DNA of 64,000 nucleotides from Bacteroidales bacterium. Its GTDB lineage: Bacteria > Bacteroidota > Bacteroidia > Bacteroidales > JAADJA01. The notes under the pieces are model-generated. The model saw nothing but the letters and a program-made list of their open reading frames with translations. It searched no databases and was not told the DNA's origin. Positions 53,014 through 61,849 of this stretch are shown here, one piece after another (positions within the stretch are counted from its first letter, which is position 1; every line of letters starts with the position of its first letter). The DNA lies in contig JAGVPB010000078.1 of assembly GCA_020052415.1 (NCBI GenBank), positions 82,642-146,641 of the forward strand, given 5' to 3'. A program made the translations under genes and the position numbers.

Positions 53014-56000
53014 TTAGTGATTCGATTCAATGATAATTTTACAAATACTTTGCTGACCAGCAGTTTGAAATTTGAAATAATAAACGCCTGACTCTGCGAA
53101 ATCACCAATACTCAAATAGTAAAAAGTATTTCCTTTGATATTCGAGAATGAATTATGAAGGACCATCTGCCCAAATGAATTATAGATTGCTAAATTTAAA
53201 TTCTTACAATCAGTATTTGTAAAAAATTGTATCCACTTTTCTGCAGGATTAGGAAACAGATTAATCCAGTCACCACATGAACCTTCAGGAATGACACAAT
53301 CAGAAACCTCAATTTCTCTATTGGTTTTGTTTATACAAGTGTTTGAGTCAATAAAAATGTAAGTGATTTCATGTTTACCGGTTCCGGCAACTGTTGGATA
53401 AAAGTAACCATCCTGTACTGCATTTCCATCATAATAACCTCCGATTGGAGAGCCGCCGGTTAATTGCAAGGGCGGTCCGGATTTACAGACTTTAAATAAG
53501 GTATCTAAAGAGATTACCGCCGGATTATAAATTGTGATTTCTCCTGATAGCGTATCAGAGCATACTTCACTTGAGTTATATAAGCTAATCTCATAAGAAC
53601 CCGGGACTGAGAAAAAAACCAGAAAAGCTGAGTCGCCTGAATACTCAACTTCGCTAATTAACCAATTTGATAACAGATTGCCAGAACCACTTAACACTGA
53701 AGTATTATTGAACATTGTTCCTTCCGGATTTGAACATGGATTAGTGCAGGTATAAGAAGAAGAAATCTCCTGAACAGTTATAGTCTTTTGAACAGTATCT
53801 GAGCAATTGTGATCGGATAGGGCGGTTAAGGTGACGACATGATCTCCTGCCTGTTCAAATTTATATTTCGGGTTTTGCTGGTAAGAAAAGCTGAAATTTC
53901 CAAAATCCCATAACCAGTCGGCAATGAAACCGGCAGAAATGAAAGATTCATCAAGGAATACTGATGAATCGGGCCGACAAACCAAGGATGAAGAAAAATC
54001 AGCGACCGGATTGTCGAATATTTCAACCGGAGAAGTTATGCTATTTGTGCATCCAGCTTCTGTTTCCACTATTAGATTCACCAGGTAATTACCGGATTCC
54101 TGATATACGTGCGATGGGTTTTCAAGTCCCGAAGAAATGCCATCGCCGAAGTTCCAAATCTGATTTAAGATAATACCTGACTGTACATGTGACATATTGG
54201 TAAAATAAACCGGACGAAAGCTACAAGGCAATGAAAAGGTAAAAGCTGCCTCTGGATTATAATTGATAGCTACATCAGCGGGATTGCTTATAATAGAGCC
54301 ATAGCCGTTTGAAATCATACATTCGTATACACCGTTATCTGTTATTTGAGCAGCAGCAATCAAATAAACAGAATCATTAGCTAAAGGAATGTCAACCCCG
54401 TTTTTCTTCCATTGAAATGCCAGGGGAGGCGCGCCATCAGCCTTAACACTTAACTTTACCGGCTGTCCTTCACATACTTCAATTTCCCCGGGTTGAGTGA
54501 TGATATATGGAACCGGCTGAAGCAAATACATCTGCAATCCTCCGAGTAATTCGCCCACAAGCAAATCCTGTGTTCCATTACCATCGAAATCATGGAACGA
54601 TGCAGCTATTGTTATTCCCCAAAATGGTTCATTTAATATAGAATTGGATTTGTAAGTAAAATTGTATGAATCCTTCTCTGTTTGTTCAAAACGATACATC
54701 CAGGAAGCATCACCTCCGAGAATAAGATCAAGCAACGTGTCATTATCAAGGTCAGTAATTGTCGGAACGTTATAGAAATCGAAATTATAGTCCACAAAAT
54801 TGTCGGTAACAAAATTAAATACTGAACTTTGACCGGTTTCCTGCTCATAATGACTTAATTTGTAATTCGATCCGATCAGCAAATCCAATAAGCCATCTGA
54901 ATCAATATCGAAAAAGAAAGGACAGCAATCAATGTCCACATCTATATTGCAGAAATTTTCACAAACCAGGACAAAGTGATCCGAGTTATAGGCTTCCTGC
55001 TGATACCAGGCCATCGTCCCATCCTGATTGCCAAACAATAAATCAAAAACCCCGTCACCGTTAAAATCAGTAAGCGCCGGAGAAAAATAATCCCAATATT
55101 CCGGAACATTGACAATATTTTCATCCGAAACAAGGTCGTATTTCAATGGATTATCTGGTGATTCTTCATAATGACCGTTATAGGAAGTAAAAATGTCCGT
55201 TAAACCATCGTGGTCTATATCGGCTATTGCTGTATAATACCCGCACTTCAGGAAATCCCTGGATATGCACACCAGATCATACGAGTGATAATCGGATTGT
55301 TCATAATGCAATCGTGAATCTATCACCACATCGAGCAACGAATCGCCATCGATGTCATAGAATTCCGGATTGACCGGTTGATGGTCAGGCAGGAAATTAT
55401 CAGTCACAAAAACAAATTCATAAGAATCGGGCGAAACCTGTTCATACACTCTTATCGGGTAATCCCAGGAGCCATCCGCGAGAATCAGATCCATTAAACC
55501 GTCATGATCAATATCTTCAAGAGCAATGCGATCCCATACATTGTACGGAATACCCGTAAAAGAGTAAGTAATCCACTGGAAAGAATCGCTATGCGGATCG
55601 GTTTGCTCATAATGCCAAAGCTGACCCAGCCCGCTGTCAGTGCCTATTAACAAATCATATAATCCATCATGATCGATATCGGCAATGCAAGGTCTTACAA
55701 AACTGCCCGTCTCAATCCCGCTAAAGTTTAATGCAATTGAATCGAATGAATATGAGGTTGGGGAAGTCTGTTCATAATGATAAAGGAAATTGGCTGAACC
55801 GATTACCAAATCAAGTAAACTATCGCGGTCGATATCGATCAGCAAAGGATGATCTATCCAATCAAAGAAGGTATTGTTATTGAATTTTTTATTGATCAGG
55901 GTAAAGGAATACGAGTTTGGCTCAATCTGCTCATAATGCATCATTCTCCAATACCGGTCTGAAACCAGCATATCCAGTAAACCATCCTTATCCAGGTCAG

Positions 56001-56124
56001 CATAACATGCCTTAAAGTCAATTACTCCCGGACCCCAGCCATAGTCAAGGATTTCCAATTCTGCCTGTGAAAATGTATAAAGGAAGCAGGTAAGATAAAA
56101 GATAAATAGTAAAACTTTTTTCAT
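53014..56124 (-). CDS. secreted FG-GAP/VCBS, Ig-like and PKD protein with T9SS type A tail
   Basis: A 1036-residue protein with a signal peptide (VLLFIFYLTCFLYTFSQ). Residues about 30-500 form FG-GAP/VCBS-type propeller repeats, each with a calcium-loop-like unit: DLDKDGLLDMLV, DIDRDSLLDLVIG, DIDHDGLYDLLIG, DFNGDGVFDLLFG and others. Then comes an Ig-like domain (VCEGQPVKLSVKADGAPPLAFQW), two PKD-like domains (WNFGDGISSGLENPSHVY; WLWDFGNFSFSYQQNPKYKF) and a C-terminal T9SS type A sorting domain (LFPNPAEKWIQFF, YNSFGQMVLHNSF). It is expected at the cell surface. An integrin-like binding role is possible but unproven. Confidence 0.9.
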   Translation of the reverse strand: MKKVLLFIFYLTCFLYTFSQAELEILDYGWGPGVIDFKACYADLDKDGLLDMLVSDRYWRMMHYEQIEPNSYSFTLINKKFNNNTFFDWIDHPLLIDIDRDSLLDLVIGSANFLYHYEQTSPTSYSFDSIALNFSGIETGSFVRPCIADIDHDGLYDLLIGTDSGLGQLWHYEQTDPHSDSFQWITYSFTGIPYNVWDRIALEDIDHDGLMDLILADGSWDYPIRVYEQVSPDSYEFVFVTDNFLPDHQPVNPEFYDIDGDSLLDVVIDSRLHYEQSDYHSYDLVCISRDFLKCGYYTAIADIDHDGLTDIFTSYNGHYEESPDNPLKYDLVSDENIVNVPEYWDYFSPALTDFNGDGVFDLLFGNQDGTMAWYQQEAYNSDHFVLVCENFCNIDVDIDCCPFFFDIDSDGLLDLLIGSNYKLSHYEQETGQSSVFNFVTDNFVDYNFDFYNVPTITDLDNDTLLDLILGGDASWMYRFEQTEKDSYNFTYKSNSILNEPFWGITIAASFHDFDGNGTQDLLVGELLGGLQMYLLQPVPYIITQPGEIEVCEGQPVKLSVKADGAPPLAFQWKKNGVDIPLANDSVYLIAAAQITDNGVYECMISNGYGSIISNPADVAINYNPEAAFTFSLPCSFRPVYFTNMSHVQSGIILNQIWNFGDGISSGLENPSHVYQESGNYLVNLIVETEAGCTNSITSPVEIFDNPVADFSSSLVCRPDSSVFLDESFISAGFIADWLWDFGNFSFSYQQNPKYKFEQAGDHVVTLTALSDHNCSDTVQKTITVQEISSSYTCTNPCSNPEGTMFNNTSVLSGSGNLLSNWLISEVEYSGDSAFLVFFSVPGSYEISLYNSSEVCSDTLSGEITIYNPAVISLDTLFKVCKSGPPLQLTGGSPIGGYYDGNAVQDGYFYPTVAGTGKHEITYIFIDSNTCINKTNREIEVSDCVIPEGSCGDWINLFPNPAEKWIQFFTNTDCKNLNLAIYNSFGQMVLHNSFSNIKGNTFYYLSIGDFAESGVYYFKFQTAGQQSICKIIIESNH

Positions 56125-56203
56125 AATCTATCTCCTAAAAGATAAAATCAATGCTAATATATTAGTTTTTAATGCAATAATAAATGTGTAAAGAAATTTA
56201 AAA

Positions 56204-59200
56204 TTAATTAATAATTTTCTCCATCTCCCTCACCACCCTCACCGTCTCCACGCTCACCCTGCAAACCCTCTTCAATAAATCAATCACTTTATCTTTGTAA
56301 TCCGCAAAGCGGTATGTGTTGAACTTTTCAGCGATGGTGGGGTCTTTGGGTTTCTTTTCTTTGTACTGGTCAAGAATCCATTCGATGGCGGAGCGGTTGC
56401 CTAACTTGTATTCCCACGCTTCCTTCGGGACGCCGGTTAAGAAGGTAAGTTCGTCTATCTCGATGATGCCGGCTTGCTTGTCGGCTTTGAGCTTTGCTTT
56501 TACTTTAGGCTTTTTGGCAAACATCGGTTCCGGTTCCTCTACCACTGAAAACATTTCCTTTTGCCGTTTGGCTTCTGCTTTTACTTCATAGTTGTGTTCT
56601 TCGAGCGGGTATGGCTCCACAGTTTCATAATTGATATGCAAATCCATCAGGGTTTTGCCCCAGGCTGCCCATTTCCAAAAGTCTTCATAAAAAGGAATGC
56701 GCGGAAACTCCCGCTTCAGGTTAAGCTCATACTTTTTGCGGTACGTCGGGTTGTGAAGGACAGCATAGGTATAATGGAAGATGTCTTCTTTGGTGATGGA
56801 TGGATCCTTGTAATGGCTGCTAAATTGCTCAAGGCCCCAGTCGGTGATGTTTTCTTTTCGTTCACCATTTTTATTATATGTGAATAATGGAAAAGACTGA
56901 CAACCTGAAGCTGGACTTAAGAAATTTAGTCCTGCTAATTCTTTGTGCGCTAATACAGAAAATGGTTTAGCTGTGTCTTTACCTATAAAACCAATGCATA
57001 AATTTTGATATTTCTTCTTTATTCCAAAAATATTTTCATTTTGATATGTTCGATGAGTAATAATCCTATCGAAATAAAAGAAACGTTTAACAAATGGTCT
57101 ATAAATGGATTCTATTAATTGAGCTTCCGAAAAAATTAATCTATTTCCTTTCCTTAAATGACTTTCAAGTTCTTCAGTCCATTTAATTGTTCTATCAACA
57201 AAATCATTTAATGGAATATCCTTATTAGAATTTTCCCACCGTAACCTTTCACTTTCGTAAAGTTCATAGAAGTATCTTATTTTAATCTTTAAATTCGCAC
57301 TATTAAAGTCATAAACCCAATCATCCCTATTTGTTACGACACCAAGTGAATAGAGAGAAAAAATTGCAGAATTATTTTTATTAAGTTTAACATCTTTACT
57401 TGCTGTCGGAAGTAATGCATCCCAATCATTATCAGCAAGATTTATCCAGTTATGGTTTTTATCAGGGATTATCTTTTCAAATTCAATCTTATCAATCCGG
57501 TTGTTGCGGAACCATTCCCATTTCACTTCCTTGCGCCATTCATCGGGCAGGCTTGTATATTCAATGTGGCAAGGCTCTTTCTTTCTATCACTTTTCACCA
57601 AAAACATTACCGCTACACCTGTCTGTATTCCAAAAACATTGTGGGTTGTCCCGGCAATCTTTGGGTTCGCCCGGACATCGCTTTTAGTATCCACAATATA
57701 ACATTGAGTAAAATCATCTTCAATGCATTTGCGGAAACCATCAAATGTACGGCTGTCAATAAAACTCCTGTTGGTGATAAATGCAATAACTCCGTTTGCA
57801 TCCAGCCTGTCCATTGCCCAGCGGAAAAAGCGGGAATACATATCATACACTTTCGTCTTTTGGGCAGTGCTGTATTTTATAAAACTGTCCTTTATTCGCT
57901 TGTCTATATTGGGATACTCGCGGTTTTTATTGTTCTCGTTTTCATTCTTCTGGTTGGCATTGTAAGGCGGGTTACCAATGATTACTGATATTTTGCGTGT
58001 GTTTTGTTCATTGATCCTTCGTGAGTTCTCGCTGCTTAACCCAAACAAGCTGTGCTGCTTGCCTGAATAAGCCAGCGCATCGGTATTATCGAGCGTATCC
58101 ACAAAGCAGAGGTTCTGAAACTCCTCGTAATAGCCCATCTTCTGCTTAAAAATAAACTCAATGTTCAGGTTGCTCACATAATACGGCAATATCGCCACCT
58201 CGTTGGCGTGCAATTCGTATTTGTATTTGTGCGCAAGGCTCTGGTTGGGGCATTTATCAATCATATTGCATATAAACGTCCCGGTTCCGGTAGCCGGGTC
58301 GAGGATGTCCACATTCTTATCCCACAGCACCCGCCTGAAATGCTTTTCGAGCAGGTAATTGGTGCTGTCTATCATAAAATCAACGATCTCGTTGGGCGTA
58401 TATACCACGCCAAGCCGGTCGGCAGCCTTGGGATTATAAGCCTTGTAAAAGTTTTCGTAAAGCGCCTTCAGAAACTTTTGCTTTTCGTGGTGATCGGCCA
58501 CCGAAGCCGCAGCCGCATTGATGGCATCGTAATAATGCTCGATGCTTCCCAGCAGGTTCTTGCGTTCGCTGTAATTGAACAGGGTTGCGATCAGCTTTTC
58601 AAGCTCATTCGCTATGTTGTTGTGGCGATGAAACTCCGGATCGTCGAAAATCTTATTGAAGATGTCGCTGGTAAGGATGTGCTGTATCATCATTTCGCGG
58701 ACATCAGCCATGGTGATGTCGGGGTTGATCTCGCTTTTACACAATTCGAGGAAAGTTTCGCTTACCGAAATAAAGTTTCGGTTATTCTTTTGCGCCTCGT
58801 CTATCCGGTCCCGCAGCGTTTCAAGTATCGTGGGTATATCCCGCTGAAATTGCTGAACAGCTTCCTCGTATTTTTTAACCAGCGGATTTTTGAAGTTTAC
58901 AAATGCATTCAGTATCCTGTCGAGTTCGTCAGGGTTGCGCATATTCACCCGCATCACCTCCTGTCCGCCCTGGAAAAGAACGGCATTATTACTATCCTCA
59001 AATAGGATATTATTGAGAGGATAACCTTTCTTTATCTTTTTGTCTATTTCATCATCCAGGAATAGGGCTTCATCCTTGCTTTCCCAGAGGCCGTAATCGA
59101 GCCGGAGGATATTCTTCAGGGTTCCGTCGGGTGTTACGTCTCTTCCTCTCGTTCCGCGAACCGGCAGTTCAGCCACCAGCACAAGGTTTTTCTTTTCGGC

Positions 59201-59317
59201 ATAATGGCCCAGCAAGTTATAAAACTCATTCCTTACCGAAGTTTCCTTCTTCGTTCCGCCAAACTGGATGAGCTTGTCAACCTTACTGTAATATTGAGAG
59301 ATGAGGGAGAGGGACAT
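56204..59317 (-). CDS. single-chain restriction-modification enzyme (type IIG/type ISP-like)
   Basis: A 1037-residue protein. The N-terminal region has a PD-(D/E)XK-like nuclease signature, Asp74 with Glu79-x-Lys81 (LDYGLWESKDE), close to the position of the MmeI D-ExK motif. A helical spacer follows (residues about 90-310). The N6-adenine methyltransferase core has motif I DPATGTGTF (Asp340) and catalytic NPPY (449-452). The C-terminal 400 residues hold the target-recognition region. No helicase motifs are visible, which separates it from true type ISP enzymes (about 1500 residues). It would cut and methylate DNA as one chain. It is the promoter-distal part of the minus-strand defence island. 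Confidence 0.87.
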   Translation of the reverse strand: MSLSLISQYYSKVDKLIQFGGTKKETSVRNEFYNLLGHYAEKKNLVLVAELPVRGTRGRDVTPDGTLKNILRLDYGLWESKDEALFLDDEIDKKIKKGYPLNNILFEDSNNAVLFQGGQEVMRVNMRNPDELDRILNAFVNFKNPLVKKYEEAVQQFQRDIPTILETLRDRIDEAQKNNRNFISVSETFLELCKSEINPDITMADVREMMIQHILTSDIFNKIFDDPEFHRHNNIANELEKLIATLFNYSERKNLLGSIEHYYDAINAAAASVADHHEKQKFLKALYENFYKAYNPKAADRLGVVYTPNEIVDFMIDSTNYLLEKHFRRVLWDKNVDILDPATGTGTFICNMIDKCPNQSLAHKYKYELHANEVAILPYYVSNLNIEFIFKQKMGYYEEFQNLCFVDTLDNTDALAYSGKQHSLFGLSSENSRRINEQNTRKISVIIGNPPYNANQKNENENNKNREYPNIDKRIKDSFIKYSTAQKTKVYDMYSRFFRWAMDRLDANGVIAFITNRSFIDSRTFDGFRKCIEDDFTQCYIVDTKSDVRANPKIAGTTHNVFGIQTGVAVMFLVKSDRKKEPCHIEYTSLPDEWRKEVKWEWFRNNRIDKIEFEKIIPDKNHNWINLADNDWDALLPTASKDVKLNKNNSAIFSLYSLGVVTNRDDWVYDFNSANLKIKIRYFYELYESERLRWENSNKDIPLNDFVDRTIKWTEELESHLRKGNRLIFSEAQLIESIYRPFVKRFFYFDRIITHRTYQNENIFGIKKKYQNLCIGFIGKDTAKPFSVLAHKELAGLNFLSPASGCQSFPLFTYNKNGERKENITDWGLEQFSSHYKDPSITKEDIFHYTYAVLHNPTYRKKYELNLKREFPRIPFYEDFWKWAAWGKTLMDLHINYETVEPYPLEEHNYEVKAEAKRQKEMFSVVEEPEPMFAKKPKVKAKLKADKQAGIIEIDELTFLTGVPKEAWEYKLGNRSAIEWILDQYKEKKPKDPTIAEKFNTYRFADYKDKVIDLLKRVCRVSVETVRVVREMEKIIN

Positions 59318-59329
59318 GGGAAATTATTT

Positions 59330-59467
59330 TCAATTTATTGACACATATGAACGGTTTAGTCCAGCAAATATATAAACTTCCTCGATTATCCTAATCAAAT
59401 TCGCCACCTTCGCCCTGTTTTGGGCTTGCAGATACTTTGTTACTACTGAGTTTTGGAAGAGGGGCAT
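59330..59467 (-). CDS. possible small ORF upstream of the restriction enzyme gene
   Basis: A 45-codon frame beginning PLFQNSVVTKYLQAQNRAKVAN ends 12 bases before the restriction gene start. The first residues resemble the N-terminus of other restriction-modification or specificity proteins (MxLFQxSVxxKYL), so it may be a truncated remnant or a short leader gene. No signal peptide or catalytic motif was seen. Confidence 0.4.
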   Translation of the reverse strand: MPLFQNSVVTKYLQAQNRAKVANLIRIIEEVYIFAGLNRSYVSIN

Positions 59468-59535
59468 GATTAATTTTTTCTGTTTTTTGTATAATTATAT
59501 AAATTTTTACGGCTTGCTGTTACTACCGTATTATT

Positions 59536-61008
59536 CTATTTTACATTAGATGCTGAGATTTTTTTACCTGCGTCAATTAATACAATATTGTTTGCCTTTT
59601 CAAGCTTTAACTCTTTTAGAACCTTGAGAACATGATTATATTCTTTGGCATCAAAAAACAAAATTACCTTTATTGAAATATTTGTATTATTAGCTTTCTC
59701 ATAAATTTCAACTTGTTTAACTAAATTCTGTTTGAGTTTTGAATTTGATGCAAGTTTGAATTCAACAAGTGTTTTGTCTTTTGAACCTTTGGAAATTGCA
59801 TAGTCAACTGGCCCACGTCCATTATTTACCTCTCTGTTTACATCATATTCGGTAGCATACCAAGTAAGTCTATATATAATTTGCAAATCCGCTTCTCGTT
59901 TTATTGGCTGGTTATCTATATAAAACAGCCTATAACCATCTTTATTCTCAATGACATCTTTTAAAAATAAAATTCTCTTCATCGCTTCTTCATAAGAGCC
60001 TATCGGCTCTATCTGATAAAAAGATGTTTTCTCAGAAAGTATGTTTACAAATGAGTTTATCTGTTTAATAAATAATGCTTCAACTTCTTTAACTCTTTGC
60101 TTAGAGATATTTTTTGCACCTTCTTTATTTTCTTCTTTTTGTTTGATATAATATTTTATGATTTCAGGATATTTTCTTATTGTGTCATGAACTGCAGCTG
60201 ATATTTCTCTCTGAGTATTCCTTTTGTTTTTTAAATGTCTTGGTAAGCGTGTTTTAAAATAATTGAAAATTTCATGTCTTAATTGGTCATTTGGTATGCT
60301 TTGGCAAATCCTTTCAAAATCTCCACTTAGATCATTACTATTAATCCAACTATCATCTTTAGTAAGGATATCACGAGGAGTAAGAATAATATAATCATTA
60401 TTAAAAAAGGGTAAAGTAAATTCTTTAGGCATCCACCTTTCCAGGTCATAATCAAAATAAACTTTACTTACTTTGCATATTCTTAAAAGAGAAACATCAA
60501 TATGAGACTTTGCAAAGGTTTCAGTATAAGTCAAGAGAAATTCCTTTATCAAATTAGTTGTAAAGTCGCTAATATTGTCTTTACCTACACCTATTTCAAA
60601 TAAACCCGCTTTTTCAAGATGAGATGATTGAGTAATCCTTTCTTTACCTATATCATCAAAAACAATATGCATTGACGAAGACATTGCCTTGCCGAAACTC
60701 ATTCCAAGGCCACTACCTGCATTACCAACCCTGCTGTAGCCAAACCAATTTTGTTTGACCTCTTGAAATAAATACCATGATTTTATCTGTGCATTGTCAG
60801 TTATACCTTGTTCAGCTTTTGATTTAAGGAAAATCAAATAATTTAAAATGTTACTATGTAGCTGCTGATATTCAGGTTTCTTGCTTCCAAAAAGTAAGAA
60901 TGGATCTATAAAAAGAGGCAAATCATTTACCAGTGAAATATTGAATGCACCGTAATTGTCAAGTATGTGTGGGTCAACATTTAAGAAATCTGTAAAATGT
61001 ATTCTCAT
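59536..61008 (-). CDS. uncharacterised protein with C-terminal PD-(D/E)XK nuclease signature
   Basis: A 490-residue protein. The N-terminus begins MRIHFTDFLNVDPHILDNYGAFNISLVNDLPLFIDPFLL, taken in two stretches, MRIHFTDFLNV and LPLFIDPFLLFGS. A Gly-rich patch (VGNAGSGLGMSFGKAM) near residue 100 is notable. The C-terminus carries GRGPVDYAISKG (Asp402), then LVEFKLAS (Glu416-x-Lys418) and a helix with Gln-Val-Glu, the PD-(D/E)XK pattern. No family was recognised. It is visibly more AT-rich than housekeeping genes. Position between a restriction enzyme and an OLD/UvrD operon suggests a defence effector (inference). Confidence 0.8.
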   Translation of the reverse strand: MRIHFTDFLNVDPHILDNYGAFNISLVNDLPLFIDPFLLFGSKKPEYQQLHSNILNYLIFLKSKAEQGITDNAQIKSWYLFQEVKQNWFGYSRVGNAGSGLGMSFGKAMSSSMHIVFDDIGKERITQSSHLEKAGLFEIGVGKDNISDFTTNLIKEFLLTYTETFAKSHIDVSLLRICKVSKVYFDYDLERWMPKEFTLPFFNNDYIILTPRDILTKDDSWINSNDLSGDFERICQSIPNDQLRHEIFNYFKTRLPRHLKNKRNTQREISAAVHDTIRKYPEIIKYYIKQKEENKEGAKNISKQRVKEVEALFIKQINSFVNILSEKTSFYQIEPIGSYEEAMKRILFLKDVIENKDGYRLFYIDNQPIKREADLQIIYRLTWYATEYDVNREVNNGRGPVDYAISKGSKDKTLVEFKLASNSKLKQNLVKQVEIYEKANNTNISIKVILFFDAKEYNHVLKVLKELKLEKANNIVLIDAGKKISASNVK

Positions 61009-61029
61009 GGTCTATCTTTTAAAATGTTT

Positions 61030-61158
61030 GATAACGGTTTGCCTATGTGGAGTGCGGGTTTTCGAAGCACTTGACTTTCAGTTAACCTAAAACTTTGATA
61101 GAAGCACAAAGCTTGATTTAACCACTGAACCGCCACTTTTGGGTAGGTACTGTTATAG
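61030..61158. repeat. 130-bp imperfect dyad, integron attC-like element
   Basis: The left arm (GATAACGG, CCTATG, AGTGCGGGTT) pairs imperfectly with the right arm (AACCGCCACT, GTAGGTAC, TGTTATAGC) around an unpaired centre in which GAAGCAC occurs twice (61064, 61101). It lies right after the protease stop on the minus strand. The layout and wording resemble the recurrent intergenic elements seen in Bacteroidota, and also attC sites, but the canonical attC core (GTTRRRY) is not exact. Confidence 0.5.
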
Positions 61159-61171
61159 CCAGTGCTTTTTC

Positions 61172-61849
61172 TCATGGTAATTCTATATTGTCAAGTCTAA
61201 ATGCTCTTAAGAATTCACGTGGGTCAGTCCCCCCGATTAATATTGAGCAAATTTTACCACTAGGGTCAGCAATAGGGCTTCCACTTGCACCAGCATAATA
61301 TTCATGCTCCATAATGGGTCGAGAAGGTTTGAAATAATTAACGTGTTCGTCCTGTCTTTCAAGTTCTAAGTAAAGTTCATGACACAAGTAGGTTGGTGCT
61401 ATTAATTTGTGTCCCATTTTTACGAATTCATAATTATTTCTTACGGCAAAACCATATGCTTCATCTTTAACAGCATTCACGAACGGTTCTTTATAAACTG
61501 TGAATTCAAACGACATGTCTTTTGATAAACTTTTTGTAATTAGTTCCAATGGTAATTCACTGTAAGCATAGTCCATATTGTCAGCCGAATAAAACACGGT
61601 GAATTTGCCTGCATTGATTGCCGCTGTTTTGTCCATGTGAACATGGGTTGTTTCTATGAATGAACCTTCTGGTGGTGTCCCATGTCCAGCAGTAATAACC
61701 AGGGTGGGTGATATTTCCGATTTCTTATAAAGAAACCCTGAACTTCTAGAGGTCAACTCACCCTTTTCGTTCCAGTGGCAAATTCTAAAAGTTACTTTAA
61801 GCATTAAGTCAACAAATCTTTGTGCTGCTTTCATTTCTCTTTTTGTCAT
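61172..61849 (-). CDS. trypsin-like serine protease, third gene of an OLD/UvrD operon
   Basis: A 225-residue protein with the chymotrypsin-fold triad: His56 (VITAGHG), Asp93 (NMDYAY) and Ser189 (YAGASGSPIAD). There is no signal peptide or membrane segment, so it acts in the cytosol. The oxyanion loop and final strands (CSILIGGTD) are intact. The gene overlaps the UvrD-like gene by 4 bases (ATGA), so the two are translated together. Stand-alone cytosolic trypsin-like proteases in defence operons are typically effectors or are activated by a sensor partner (known from other systems); here the partner would be the nuclease/helicase pair. Confidence 0.85.
   Translation of the reverse strand: MTKREMKAAQRFVDLMLKVTFRICHWNEKGELTSRSSGFLYKKSEISPTLVITAGHGTPPEGSFIETTHVHMDKTAAINAGKFTVFYSADNMDYAYSELPLELITKSLSKDMSFEFTVYKEPFVNAVKDEAYGFAVRNNYEFVKMGHKLIAPTYLCHELYLELERQDEHVNYFKPSRPIMEHEYYAGASGSPIADPSGKICSILIGGTDPREFLRAFRLDNIELP

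Noticed and set aside
57452..57988. 178-codon open frame on the plus strand
   Set aside because: Antisense to the methyltransferase part of the same gene; no motif.
58208..59005. 265-codon open frame on the plus strand
   Set aside because: It lies entirely antisense to the restriction-modification gene, whose motifs prove the other strand; the product has no recognisable domain.
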